From assembly GCA_027604505.1 (NCBI GenBank), contig JADIIX010000309.1:1-14644 (forward strand): 14,644 nucleotides of DNA, written 5' to 3'. Made by a program: the position numbers and the translations under genes. The stretch is from Gonapodya sp. JEL0774. Taxonomy: Eukaryota; Monoblepharomycota; Monoblepharidomycetes; Monoblepharidales; Gonapodyaceae. Under the pieces are notes generated by a model that did no database searches, was not told where the DNA came from, and saw only the letters and a program-made list of their open reading frames with translations. Shown in pieces: positions 1-10,900 of the stretch (the first letter of the stretch is position 1; every line of letters starts with the position of its first letter).

Positions 1-764
1 ACGTATCGTGTTGGGGATTCATGCGTTTGGAGGACGAATGTTCGCTTCAAAATCTCACCAGCCAGCGCGCCTGCCAACATAGCCTCTGTCGTGGTTAGCA
101 AAGTCGCGGGAGCCCCCGTCCGCTCCTTGCTGACGGTAATTCCAAGTTTCACAAATTCGTACCAGTAATAATAAACTGAGGGTTACCACCGAATGAGAAT
201 GGTCGGTATGCGTGATAGCGAGGAAATCTCAAGTCATACCGCCATTGGTCACCGCATTGCCGAACATTGCTGAATCAATACCTCTAGTGTCAATTCATAT
301 ATCGATGAGCCCGCCAGGTAAACTCTTCCATAAAAAGGACCAACTAAGCGACATGCCTGTAGAATCCCCCGAATCCCTCCTCTCTGAGAATTTCCTTCGC
401 TGTCTGCCACTGTCCACTCAATCCTGCAGCAGCACGAGACTTGTCGACTTGGCTTCGCGTTGATACAGTGATGAGTGGGTCTTCGGATGCAAATCAGGGA
501 ATCACAAATTGTCCTCACGAACTCGCTGCCTCAAAAATGAACGGACTCACAGGTCAGAGCCATCGATACCACCCCTGCACCGGCACCTGGCATCGACAAG
601 AGTTTCCGATTGCGGCCGGGCGGGTTCGTAGGGTCCCAGGAGTCCACAACCGTGATCGTGATCGAATAGGGTGAGACAATCACAGAATGAATACATTGTT
701 GTTTCGCAACATCCCACATACCAGCGATGGAGTGCACAAATGTATTGTTTGATTGATCCGCCAT
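1..764 (-). CDS. PMP47: Peroxisomal PMP47-type carrier (mitochondrial carrier family), 5' part
   Basis: Spliced gene on the minus strand, cut by the left edge. Coding exons: 764-722, 586-551, 480-357, 283-240, 175-59. The frame stays open across all junctions (phases 1,1,2,1,1), giving 121 residues so far. The intron starting at 58 (GTGAGA) runs out of the window. Visible features: an N-terminal stretch HSIAGGAGAGVVSMALTYPL followed by ITVSTRSQV, then EGFGGFYRGIDSAMFG and VYYYWYEF, then the start of repeat 2 (EAMLAGALAG). The first-repeat signature reads PLITVSTR instead of the usual Px[DE]xx[RK]. As I recall, this is characteristic of the fungal PMP47 branch of peroxisomal adenine nucleotide/cofactor carriers. 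Such proteins have six membrane helices in three repeats of about 100 residues, so roughly 60% of the gene is missing. The ATG at 764 has A at -3 and G at +4. An upstream in-frame ATG at about 863 is possible but would add residues unlike the family. The exact substrate (ATP, CoA, NAD or FAD) cannot be read. Confidence 0.88.
284..356 (-). other. GC-AG intron in the carrier gene
   Basis: The 73-base intron has donor TACAG|GCATGT and acceptor GACACTAG. Reading through meets an in-frame stop within seven codons. The only donor that restores the family sequence (FYR followed by GIDSAMFG, phase 2) is GC rather than GT. The flanking exon AG and the GCATGT context fit the strong-donor consensus expected of GC-AG introns. 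An ATTGAC branch-like site lies just before the acceptor. Confidence 0.8.
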
Positions 765-1008
765 TGTTGTTTGTGGTCGGATTCGGAAACGAGGACGATG
801 TGATGTCGGGCAAAGAAGGTGAAGACCGCAAGGAATCATGAACACAATGCCATCCGCAAACAAACTCTAATCGAATTCAGTGAGGTACTTTCTAAATACA
901 TTGAATGTGTGGGTATGACAAAACTACAAATAATTCTTTGGGAGCTCAAAGACGTATCAAACTAGTAAACGCTGGTCTCCGTAGAACGTACAGCCCTGTA
1001 AACCTCCC
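765..1008. other. Intergenic region between the PAM16 3' end and the carrier 5' end
   Basis: These 244 bases separate two head-to-tail minus-strand genes, so they should hold the 3' UTR of the Pam16 gene and the promoter and 5' UTR of the carrier. I see no AATAAA on the minus strand, only an AT-rich AATTATTT near 930, and no obvious TATA box. No gene is supported here; open frames on both strands are short and unlike any family. Confidence 0.6.
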
Positions 1009-1632
1009 TCAATTCTCGAGTTTCTCACGTTCCTGTTGTGACGGGAGATGTCAAGCAAAAGACGAAGCTTCAACCAAAAGCAACGGAGTACTGCGATAGG
1101 AAGACACACTCACCACCAACTCCATATCTATCCGCTCCTTTGCCCGATAAATCTTACTTTGAAGGTAAAAGCTGCCCTGTCCGCCTTCCCGGGGTGGTGC
1201 GTTCACCTTGAACAGGTGCTCATATCGTTGGAGGACCGCCTCTGGTGACGGATTCTCCTTATCCACGTTAAGAATCATCGCAGCCTCCTCGAATGTCATT
1301 CCCGTTTGTCGGGTATGTGTGGAGGTCCTAGATCCACCCGCCGCAGCTCCTCGTGCAGCGTCATTCGCCGCGGCTTTCATGATCATGAGCAAATGGTAAA
1401 ACCTTTAGACAACGGAGAAGCAAGAACTCCGGATTGACATATTGTCGCTCACAAGCTGCAACTTCTCTCCATGCCTCCACAAAAGCTTTTCCAACGATTG
1501 TAGATCCCTGAAGGATTATCTGTGTCAGTACGCGAGGAAGTGACTGTCGGGACCAGGGAACGGGTTCAGTGATGATCGCTCAGAGAGGTCTCAAGAAGCA
1601 AGAAAGTTTTCTGCCAACTGGTGTCGCACCAT
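1009..1632 (-). CDS. PAM16: Pam16/Tim16, J-like subunit of the mitochondrial import motor
   Basis: Complete spliced gene with exons 1632-1630, 1543-1453, 1373-1114 and 1032-1009. The total of 378 bases encodes 125 residues plus TGA, close to the usual family size of about 120-150. Pam16 is a matrix-side inner-membrane protein that pairs with the J-protein Pam18/Tim14 and restrains its stimulation of mtHsp70 during presequence import. Support: an N-terminal hydrophobic segment LTQIILQGSTIVGKAFVEAW, an Ala/Gly-rich linker, then the degenerate J domain with GMTFEEAAMILNV (about residues 56-68) and GSFYLQSKIYRAKERIDMEL (about 98-117). The HPD motif of active J proteins is absent, as expected for Pam16. 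The first coding exon is only ATG (donor GTGCGA, acceptor CCGACAG). The last exon adds seven residues, EREKLEN, after a CTTGAC branch site and ACAACAG acceptor. It is divergent with the large gene to its right. Confidence 0.93.
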
Positions 1633-1959
1633 TTTCAAAGCTGATGGGTGCGAACACGTTGTGTGCTGTCTGCTGCCGAAAGAGAAGGTGCTGAATCAGC
1701 CTGTGCCAAAGGGTCTTGTGTGATACCCTACCTGGTAACTGGACACAATGCGGACACCTCCGTGTGACACAGCCGATCCCAGATACGCATTCGTTTGTGG
1801 GTTTTCTCTCTGCAGAGCGGCGAGGGTGCCGGATCGCGAGAGTAGGAGACATACCGATCGCAGAAAACACAGCCTGACTCGCATCCCGGCATCCAGTCGC
1901 AACGTACAGCCCATCTAGAAAACTTTAACACAACACCTCAACGGTACACGATCAGCCAC
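1633..1959. promoter_or_regulatory. Divergent intergenic region, presumed bidirectional promoter
   Basis: These 327 bases separate the start codons of the leftward Pam16 gene and the rightward giant gene, so both promoters and 5' leaders must fit here unless there are upstream untranslated exons. I see no TATAAA or CCAAT element on either strand. The stretch before the plus-strand ATG (about 1918-1959) is A/C-rich, as fungal leaders often are. The function is inferred from position alone. Confidence 0.55.
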
Positions 1960-4900
1960 ATGGCGGATGATGACGATGCTCGCAGTGACGCGGTCAACGT
2001 GAGCGCAGACACAGGGCGGAGCGTGGGACGAGGGGCCACACGGGGTCGGAGTCATCAAGGGGCGACCCCGCGGGGAGGCCAGGCTCGAGGCGCAGGCAGA
2101 GGCGGCGAGGGTGATAACAGAGGGCGAGGGAGGGGAAATACTCTGCAGGGAAGAGGGGGGAATGAACGGGGTGGTGGTGGAAGAGGTGATACCAGTAACT
2201 ACAGAGGCGGCCGAGGGTCGGACCCCAGAGGGCGTGGAGACGGTCGTGGCGGAGGACACGACAATGGCCATGGTCGAGGTTACTTAGGAGGAGGCGGAGA
2301 TCGCGGTGGAAGAGGGGCTGGAGGTGGGTCATTGGCCTCGCGCGGTCGTGGCCGTGGGGCCGACGGCACAGGTGGACAGCCGTGGCGCGGGTACAGCGGA
2401 CGCGGCGGGGGTCGTGGGGCGGGTCTCGGCCCTAGCGGTGCCGGTGTGAGAGGCACCGACGCTGTGCACAGGTTCATTAAGCTGATGCGGTACGCCGGGC
2501 ACAACATCGCGCGCACCATTGAGAGCAGCCGGGCGGAGTGGAATACGTGCTGGATGCACGCGCGCCACCTCTCCCCAGACGAGTTGCGCTCGCTGTTGAC
2601 CGCCGTCGCAACCATTCCTTACTCTGCCCATGTCGAGGCGCCACCCCTGGCGGGACTGAGTGAGGCATTTGATGTCTTTAACTCGCAGACACAGAGTGTG
2701 CGCAAGTCTGATCCGACCGGTGCAATGGGGCAGGTTGAAATTGTATTCAACGCAGTGCGGGTGAGTTCCTTTCATTTTGTGCCGAATGTCAGGAATAAGA
2801 ATACAGATTGCGTATTATTGCTAGACACTGAGAACGTTCTCGTGGGATGCTGACGGAGATCAAGTCCGGCAGTGCTTGAGCAACGCTCTGGACGAAGCCT
2901 CCTCGGCACTGAAATCTTCCATCCCCGGTGAGTCCAGGTTCCTCGATCTCCACAATTTGTTTCCCAACTGACTAGTTGTTCTGCCTCACCGAACCCTCAC
3001 CCGTACACTAGATCACCGGATCCTTCAGGAGAAAATCAACGGGGAGCTCCAACACCTCGAACGCCCGTGGTCCATCAAGACCATATCCAAAGACGCCGAG
3101 GAGGTTGTCGCCGCGCAGGCATCCTCGTTTTTGGAGGCGGAGGGCACAAGCAAAGCCCTCATTGCCGCCTCCAGGTGGAAAGACGCCAACGTCGGGTGGC
3201 TGTCCGACAGCCGATGGTTCCAGCCACCGTGCCTGCCCATCTTCCACGTGCCGGGTACCAAAACGGACGGCTTCTACAAGTCGCCCGAGGAATACTTTGA
3301 GACGGTGCTTCCTGTGTGGACGGGCCTCATGTTTCAGGATGGCAACAGCGCACTGATCCCCAAATGCAAGTGGAAGGACGCGGCGTCTGGGAAGGATTGC
3401 GGGCATGTCCTGTGGCCCGTGGAAGAGCACGTACGTCGAGGACGTTGTCGCACGAGGGGATGCGAGAACAGCTGCTCTGCTGTGTGCAGCAACCCGCACC
3501 ACAACTCCGGCCTCTGTACGCCGTGCGCCGATAAGGTACGCGAGCAGCTCCGCGGACCACCAGGGCCGGGAGCGTCTACTCATTTGTATGATGGGACTGT
3601 GAACAGACTGGACCATGACGATCAGGTGTGGCTCGTGGGAATTGCGAGCCGGCGACCCCCACAGCAACCTATCCATTGGAAAACAACGGCGCGGCTCGCA
3701 TCGCCCAATTTGGTCGGCGTTGTCAAGGTCGCGTACACAGGAGCGGGGCTGAGGATGTCCGATCGCATTTTTTGGGCGGAGGTGAAGCAGCACTCATATT
3801 CAGGACAGCCCGAGTTTGAGTACCGAGAGAGGGGCCAGCTTGTTGTCGCGTTAATCCACCAGGACGGGTCGGCGGAGAAGTACTTCCGGAAGGGGGACAC
3901 TGTGGTGGTGATCGACTGCCTCACTTTCGCGCCAGAGTTCGTGCCCGTGCTGAATGCGGTGGAGAAACTGCGTCTCTTTTCTGTGCCGTTTCGCAACGGC
4001 GCTCTGCTGCATATGGCGGCCGGGTTGGCGGAGTCTACCGAGGAAGAACCGGTCTCGGATCAAGTTCGGGGCGCCGAAGTGCTTCAACTCGACGTGTCCG
4101 ATGACGACATGGAGCAGCGAGTGGTGCAGATGCTTCGTGATTCTCAGTTGATTCCGATCGTGCATATCAGAAGGTGAGTCATTGAGAGCTTGGGTGTGAC
4201 GGAATTGAGATTTGAGATGAAAATGTCGGGTTATAGCAATTCCAGATGTCTTGCTGATCTCAAGACAAGACTTACTGCCCTTCTGAAATCCGCCACATTG
4301 GACGAGAAACAGCTGGATGCGTTTATTCAAGGATTTATCCATCCCGTCCATCTCACGCAAGGGCCTCCGGGGACGGGCAAGTCCTACCTTGGCGTGGTGA
4401 TGGTTCGAGCGCTACTGATTGTCAGAGAGCTCTGGATCGCCTCCGACCCATCGGTTGGCCAGCCACCGATCCTCGTCCTCTCATACAAAAACCACGCTAT
4501 CGACGAGTTCATGAAAGATTTGGTGACTATGGAGGCGAGCATTAAACAGTTTCCGTTTAGGCGCGGAAACATCAACAGCGTTGTTCGTATTGGATCTGGG
4601 AGTAAAGACCCAATCTTGCAGCCTTACACTGAAGGGCAGATGAAAATGACGACGCCGCAGGTTACTGAGGCGCGAAGGAACCTGCTCGCTCGGCACGGAC
4701 AATTGAAGGAGTACAGCGCCGCACGTGAGAGATTGAACGGATTTATTGAACTAAAGATTGACATGTTAGCCGCAGAGGACGAGAAGGTCAGTCGACAAGC
4801 TTCGTACAAACTTGCGCAGTTTCTTGGAAGTTCGATTGCGCTTCTGAATGTGATGAAGGAAAGAGTCGAAGATGCCGCCTGGAAGCGCATGGTCGAGCTT

Positions 4901-7900
4901 GCTTCAAAGGGAGCCTTGCTTGGTGACTCGATCAGCGAGACAAACTTCTGGCGCAAGGGCAAAGACACAGAGGATGATCAATTGAGCGAAGAGGGAGTTG
5001 ACCTTTTGTGGACAACCCCGCTTGAAGGTCAAATATCCAAGGCTGAAAATTCACGCTTGAGTGGTATTTTGGGCCAACTGTACCAATCTATTCGACATAT
5101 GGAGCTGCGTGACGGAGCGTGGCACCCGCAAGAGGTCCTTTGGAAGTGGGTTGGTGGATTCCAGCCTCGCCCACAGGTAAGAGGATTTATCTGCGAAGGC
5201 TTTTGATGCATTTTTTTTATCTTTGAACGTGAGTCTTTAGTGCTCCTATTCAACAACTAGCGTCGATGGTGGGTCGCTGAGGTGCATTAATTCCGCTGAT
5301 CGCGATGGTATTCTTTGTCGATTGCACCGGTGTCAATTTATCGAAATTATGGATGAAGTTAGGATATTTTGCTCTCATCCGGTTGGCGAATGGGGTGGCC
5401 CCTGCTGCGACGTTCACACGTGCTCAGCGCGAACCGTCGAGCCTCCTTTCCGATGCATCTATCCTCTGCGGCCAAACAAGGGGAGGGCGATGGTTCCATT
5501 CTGCGAGGACCATGGTTGTCGAATATGTGTAGCTGAATGGATCGACACGAATCCTGAGGCAGTGCTGTTGGCCGTTGATGCTCCGCCTCGAAATGTATGT
5601 GAGGAGCATCCGCTCTGCAGCGCGGTTGACAAATCCGCCAAGAGTCTTTGCAACAATCTCGCTGGACCAGCTGGATACTGCGAGAGACATGTACCCGTAC
5701 GGTGTGTTTCGAAAACGAGAAGGGGAGGCATGTGCAAGGGCCGCGGGGAATCCGCCGAATTTCCCTTTTGCTTAAATCATGCAAACAACGCACCAAGCAC
5801 CCATAAACAGGCAGTCCAGCCACGAGAGGTACCACCGAAGCCTTCCTTTGGACTCGAGGAGTTTGAAATACCCATTGATTATGCAGATGATGATGATGGT
5901 GCCCCGATTTTCGACAATGGAAACTCCTCAGAGTTGGTTAAGGATGATGAGTGGGATATTGTGGCAGACCTTACACCCGAGACAAAGACGATCAGTACTA
6001 CCGAACCACGCAGATTTGAGAATACGAGACCATCAAATGTGCTTGATTCGGTTGGACATACAGTGTCAAGCAAGGGACTACAGGGTGAAGTTGCACCAAA
6101 GCCTGAAGATGATGTCCCATCTGCTGAGACTCATTCGGCCACCTCCGACGATTCAGACGTGGGTGATATCCAAGTTGCAACGGACAATGTCGACGAGGTG
6201 GAAGTTGAGATGGAAGATGAAGAGCCAGAGGCAGTTCAGCACATGAGAGATGTCTTTGGCATTGAGAGCGATGATGATGACGAATTGGAAGCACCAGTCA
6301 CCTTGTCTAAGCGAGACACTGTCCACAAAGATAATCTACAGCCAATTGACGAAAAGCGTGTTCAAAGTCGCTTTGTACCGATCGATAAGTGGACATGGAC
6401 AATGTCTGGTGAAGAGAGATGGCAAGCTGTTGAAGGGCTTCTCAATGTGATTCAGTTCCTGATGGGGCGGTCCATCGATCACATCATTGGGAAAATTGAA
6501 GATGCTCAAGACCTCTATCGCGAGGCAAAGGTAAAGGCGACAGCACACGTCTATGAAGGGAAAGCCGTTATTGCCGGAACAATGGTTGGCACGATTGCAC
6601 GCCTCAAGTCCATCACGGCAACGAAGCCGTTTGCGATAGTATGTGAAGAAGCATCTGAAGTCCTGGAACCACTCCTGCTCGCTTGCATGTCGCAGTACAC
6701 CATCAAGTTGGAAATGATTGGGGATCACCGACAATTGAAACCAATGATAATGCAAAAGTTTGATTTTGAGCGGGTGAACAAGATCAATATTTCCCTGTTT
6801 GAGCGATTAATCCGAGCTTCGAGTAAGGCTCAGGCTCCATCGACAGCGTTGAGCATTCAGAGGCGAATGCGAAGCAATATTGCAGACCTCACCAGAGACT
6901 TTTACGAGGATATTGTCGAGATTGTCGACCATGATATGACGAATACCAGGAAGATTGGTGGGATGGGGCGACCAACCAAGAACGAGTTGCAGTTGTTAGC
7001 TGTGTGTGAGACTCAAGGTAAATATGCAATGGAAGAATCTTATTATGCATTTGAGTTTCATGTTCCGTGATAGGCCGAGAAATACCTGGTGTTGTCCCCC
7101 ACATTTTTTGGTGGTCGCACCAGGGAGTGCAAACTATTGCTTCCGTGGGACTAAGCAAGATAAACAAGACTGAAGCTGACCTTGTCGTGAACCTGGCCGC
7201 TTATCTCCACACGTGTGGAGTGCCCAAACGTTCCATCGTGATCTTGACGCCGTACAAGGGTCAGTTAACGCTTATTCGGAAGGCATTACAGAACAAAGGT
7301 CTCCTTCCACGATTTGGACAAGGTGTACCGGCCAGCGATGGGGTTGTTTTGTCCACTGTAGATCGGTTCCAGGTGGGTTTGACACTACAACCGCCTTTCG
7401 AATTTGGTCATGAGAAAGCTGTTGTTCTCCAGGGAGACGAAGGTGACATCACCTTGATTTCGTTGGTGACTGATGGAAAGTCCAGGACGCCTTTTGTGCA
7501 ACTTGTAAACAGGATGATTGTTCTCCTTTCACGTGCACGCTTGGGGATGTTTATTGTGGGAAACACTGACTACTTTGAGAAAAATATGCCACCTCACTGG
7601 CAAAAGACTTTTGCGAAGCTTTCGACAATAGTACCGACGGATACTGAAAGAAAACATGACCTGCACCCAGAGATTATAAGCTTGGAGGCATCAGCTAGTC
7701 CCCAACCGCCCGAAGAGATTCAAGATGGAGAAGTTCCAAGCGTCCCGACTCGCATTGGAAAAGGACTGCCAATCTGTTGTCCCCAACATCGCGACAGTGC
7801 CAAGCTTGCGTATTCTTCAATCGATCTAGCGCTTGGGTTTTGCGAAATTCAATGCACCCACACGCTTTCCTGCTCTCATACCTGTGGGAAAAAGTGTCAC

Positions 7901-10900
7901 TATCCCAAGTTGGCCGACCACACTGTGCAATGTGCAGAAAAGGTACCTTCTACCTGCCCTAAGCACCCGCGAGATCTTGTTTGCCATCAATTGATTACGG
8001 CTTCGTCGAAAGCGAGAAGCGTTAAAAGTAACACAGTTTCAGTTCAGGACGCGTTGGCCAACTATCAATGCGACGTTAAAGTGGAAGGCCTGCTTCCCTG
8101 TGGCCATCGCCGAAAATTCACATGCTACGAACTTGATCAAATCATGCAAGGCAGGTCCTCGTGGCCGCAGTGCACATTGCCTGCGGAATCTCCGTATATA
8201 TACTCCTGTGGTCACTCTCTGGCTGTTTTGTGCAAGGAAAAAACGTTGTGGGACTCTACGCCTGCCCTTGCGAAGCCCTGTCAACAAAATGTGACGTATT
8301 TCCCCGCTTGTGGACATGATATTGAAGTTCCGTGCACCCTCAAGACAGCGTATGAGATGGGGAAGTCCTCGTACACGTGTAACTACATCGTTGAAGTTTC
8401 CTTGCCCCGCTGTAGGCATACGCAGCGTATTCCTTGTGCATCTTCGCTTCAGCTTGAACGTTGGAATGGCGTTCGATGCACATCCGGTATTGTGATACAA
8501 GGCAGCCTCTATGGCCCCACAGATGCCATTTGCAAGGACAAAATTACTTTTCGCCCTCTCTGTGGGCATGAGACCATTGTTGATTGTGATAGAGCATTTG
8601 CCATGTCAGCGGCATCAGGTCTAAACTGCAAAGTTGACGTTAAGGTAGTAAATCCTGATTGCGGACATGCTGCGACTATGGAATGTAGGAAAGCAATGGC
8701 GTTGAAGCTTGTCAACCCTAATGCAACTACAGAGCGAGTGGATGTGGTCAGCGAGTCAGACATTAATGCCGGCAAGTTCATTTCAAACAAGATTGTCTCT
8801 AACTGTACGGAATCTGTGACAGCAATTCGAAACTGCGGTCACAAGGAGGTTCTTTCCTGTTCTTCCATGCGCAAGCTTTACAGTCTGCAGCGATGTGAGC
8901 ATGTAATAGAAACAAGAAGTCCTCTTTGCGGACACATCTTGGAGTCACCATGCTACTTGGACGAAGCAATAAAACAGTACAAGCCGTGGGAAGAGGAAAC
9001 TCTCAAGGATAACGCTATCTATGACAATGTGAAGGTTCCGACGCCTCCTCCCACACAAGAAATGGCGAAGCTGCTCCAATCTTGCCGAGGTCGTATCACC
9101 CTTCATCGCGCCTTATGTGGCCACGCTCATCAAGGATCGTGCGTCGATATTTTGAGAATCGTTTCAAAAAAGAAGCCCATCCCCACTTGCAAAGAGAGTG
9201 TGACAGTAGCATTGCCTTGTGGACATGAGGCTACTGAGCCATGTCACATTCAAGCCAACAAAATTCCCGTTCGCATCTGCCGCCAAAAAACACAGCGCAA
9301 CTGCTGGAATCACCAGAATTGCGCGCAGGTCGTGACTGGTCAATGCTCGTTGACGGAGCTACCGACATGTGCAGAGAAGAGTATCTGGAAGTGCGCGGCC
9401 GGTACCCACACATTTGAGTCCACATTTTGTAAGATGGGAACTCCAACTGCGTGTCCATCCTGCACACAAGAGCAAGTAAAGCAATTTTCAAGTGAAGCCA
9501 TCGACCTTCTGAATGAGGAAAGCGATCCGAAGGAGTACATCCAAAATCTTGAAGAGAACAATTGGGTCAGCAATATGGAGATCTTTGTTAGCAACAAACT
9601 GGCTTTCGACCCATCGCGATTTTTTGGAGCGCGTGTCAAACTTTTGGAAGAGTTTACTGTGCTATGTCAACGTATTTCTCCATGGGCTATGCCGCTATTT
9701 ACACCACGAATGCATTTTGGTGAGTGGCTCTGTTCTGCAGAGTATGTGCGATCACTCATATTAAGATATCACTATATGTTTAGCGTTTCGGTGGTATCCG
9801 CACCTGCAACCTCCACACAAGGAACTTTCGTCTAGATTGGCGATTCGAGAGCACTACCATGGCATTCAGCTGCATCTCTTTACGCCAAGCAACATCAATC
9901 ACCTCGTTAAAGTGGGAAAGTCAGGAACAATGTTGTGCGGTTATGTATTCACCTGCATGACCTCAACTCCCTCAATACTTCCTCCGACAAACCTTGGAAA
10001 AGGTGCGAAGAACAAAGGCCAGGTTGAGCAATGGGTTGCAGATCAGCGAAGGCGGGGATATGACAGCCTCTTTGTTCGCACAAAATCGGAAGAGGATCGA
10101 ATTATTTGTTGGGATCCTTTTGCTGTGATTACAACACACTGCCTTTCAAACGTTTCGGTCCAGCAGTTGAAGAATATGTGGGACCACCTTGCATCAAGCA
10201 ATGACCCCGAAATGTCACTGGCAGCAGCAGACACAACATTTTATGGACCGTGCTACATTCAGCTGGCAAAACCTACGTCCGATAGTGCCACTCCCACAAC
10301 AAAAGCACCCGTGGAACAGACGCTTGATTCACACACTCAGGAGTTTGACTTTGAGGGGACGCCTTTGGATGGATTGAAATTTGGAAACTGGAATGGTGTT
10401 TCTCTTGGTAACTTGAATCAGTCGTTCCAGGACAAATTAAGCAAAGTCCTCGCTTTTGTGCCAGGAAACAGAGGAGAAGCTTTTGCTGGCAAGAATGCGT
10501 TAGTAAATCAACTATCCCAACGAGAAATGCCGATCATGCGCTTGCTTCTAGCTTTGGAGCTTCATTCCCTCGGGGCTCCCCTCAAAGAATCCGCCGAAGA
10601 ACTTAATAAGTACTTGAATGCAATGCAAAATGGAGCTGAACCAAACCCGCACCCTTTGCTATTAATGGCTCTGTCACGGATCTGGTCTCCTCCCATCCCA
10701 AATGCCCTCCATGCATTCGCAACATGGTATCCAAACGCAAAACGCTGGATGACACCAGAAGAGCGGAGTGCAGTGGACGCTGTCTCCAGTAGTGAGCAGA
10801 TTGGTACACCACCGAAAGATGCTATTGCGCTCTGGAAACAACTCAAATCTGAACAAGGATGTCGCTCAAAAGCGATGGATGAATTGCTGGCTCTAACTGG

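Noticed and set aside
1915-2332. Minus-strand frames rich in Ser, Pro and Leu opposite the RGG region
   Set aside because: They are the complement of a low-complexity G/R repeat. No start context, splicing or family match supports them.
3008-3793. 261-codon open frame on the minus strand
   Set aside because: It lies opposite the ZNFX1-like exon 3, has no family features, and its openness follows from GC-rich codon use on the plus strand.
5241-5280. Acceptor CAACTAG (ending at 5260) for intron 4
   Set aside because: It shifts the frame and meets TAA within 10 codons. The earlier TCTTTAG acceptor (ending at 5240) is phase 0 and opens into the Cys-rich block.
9720-9835. The TAG at 9833-9835 as the end of a separate helicase gene
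   Set aside because: The stop sits just past an intron (9720-9783, GTGAGT to TTTAG) read in the wrong frame. Splicing restores MHFAFRWYPHLQP and continues to the AAA+ part.
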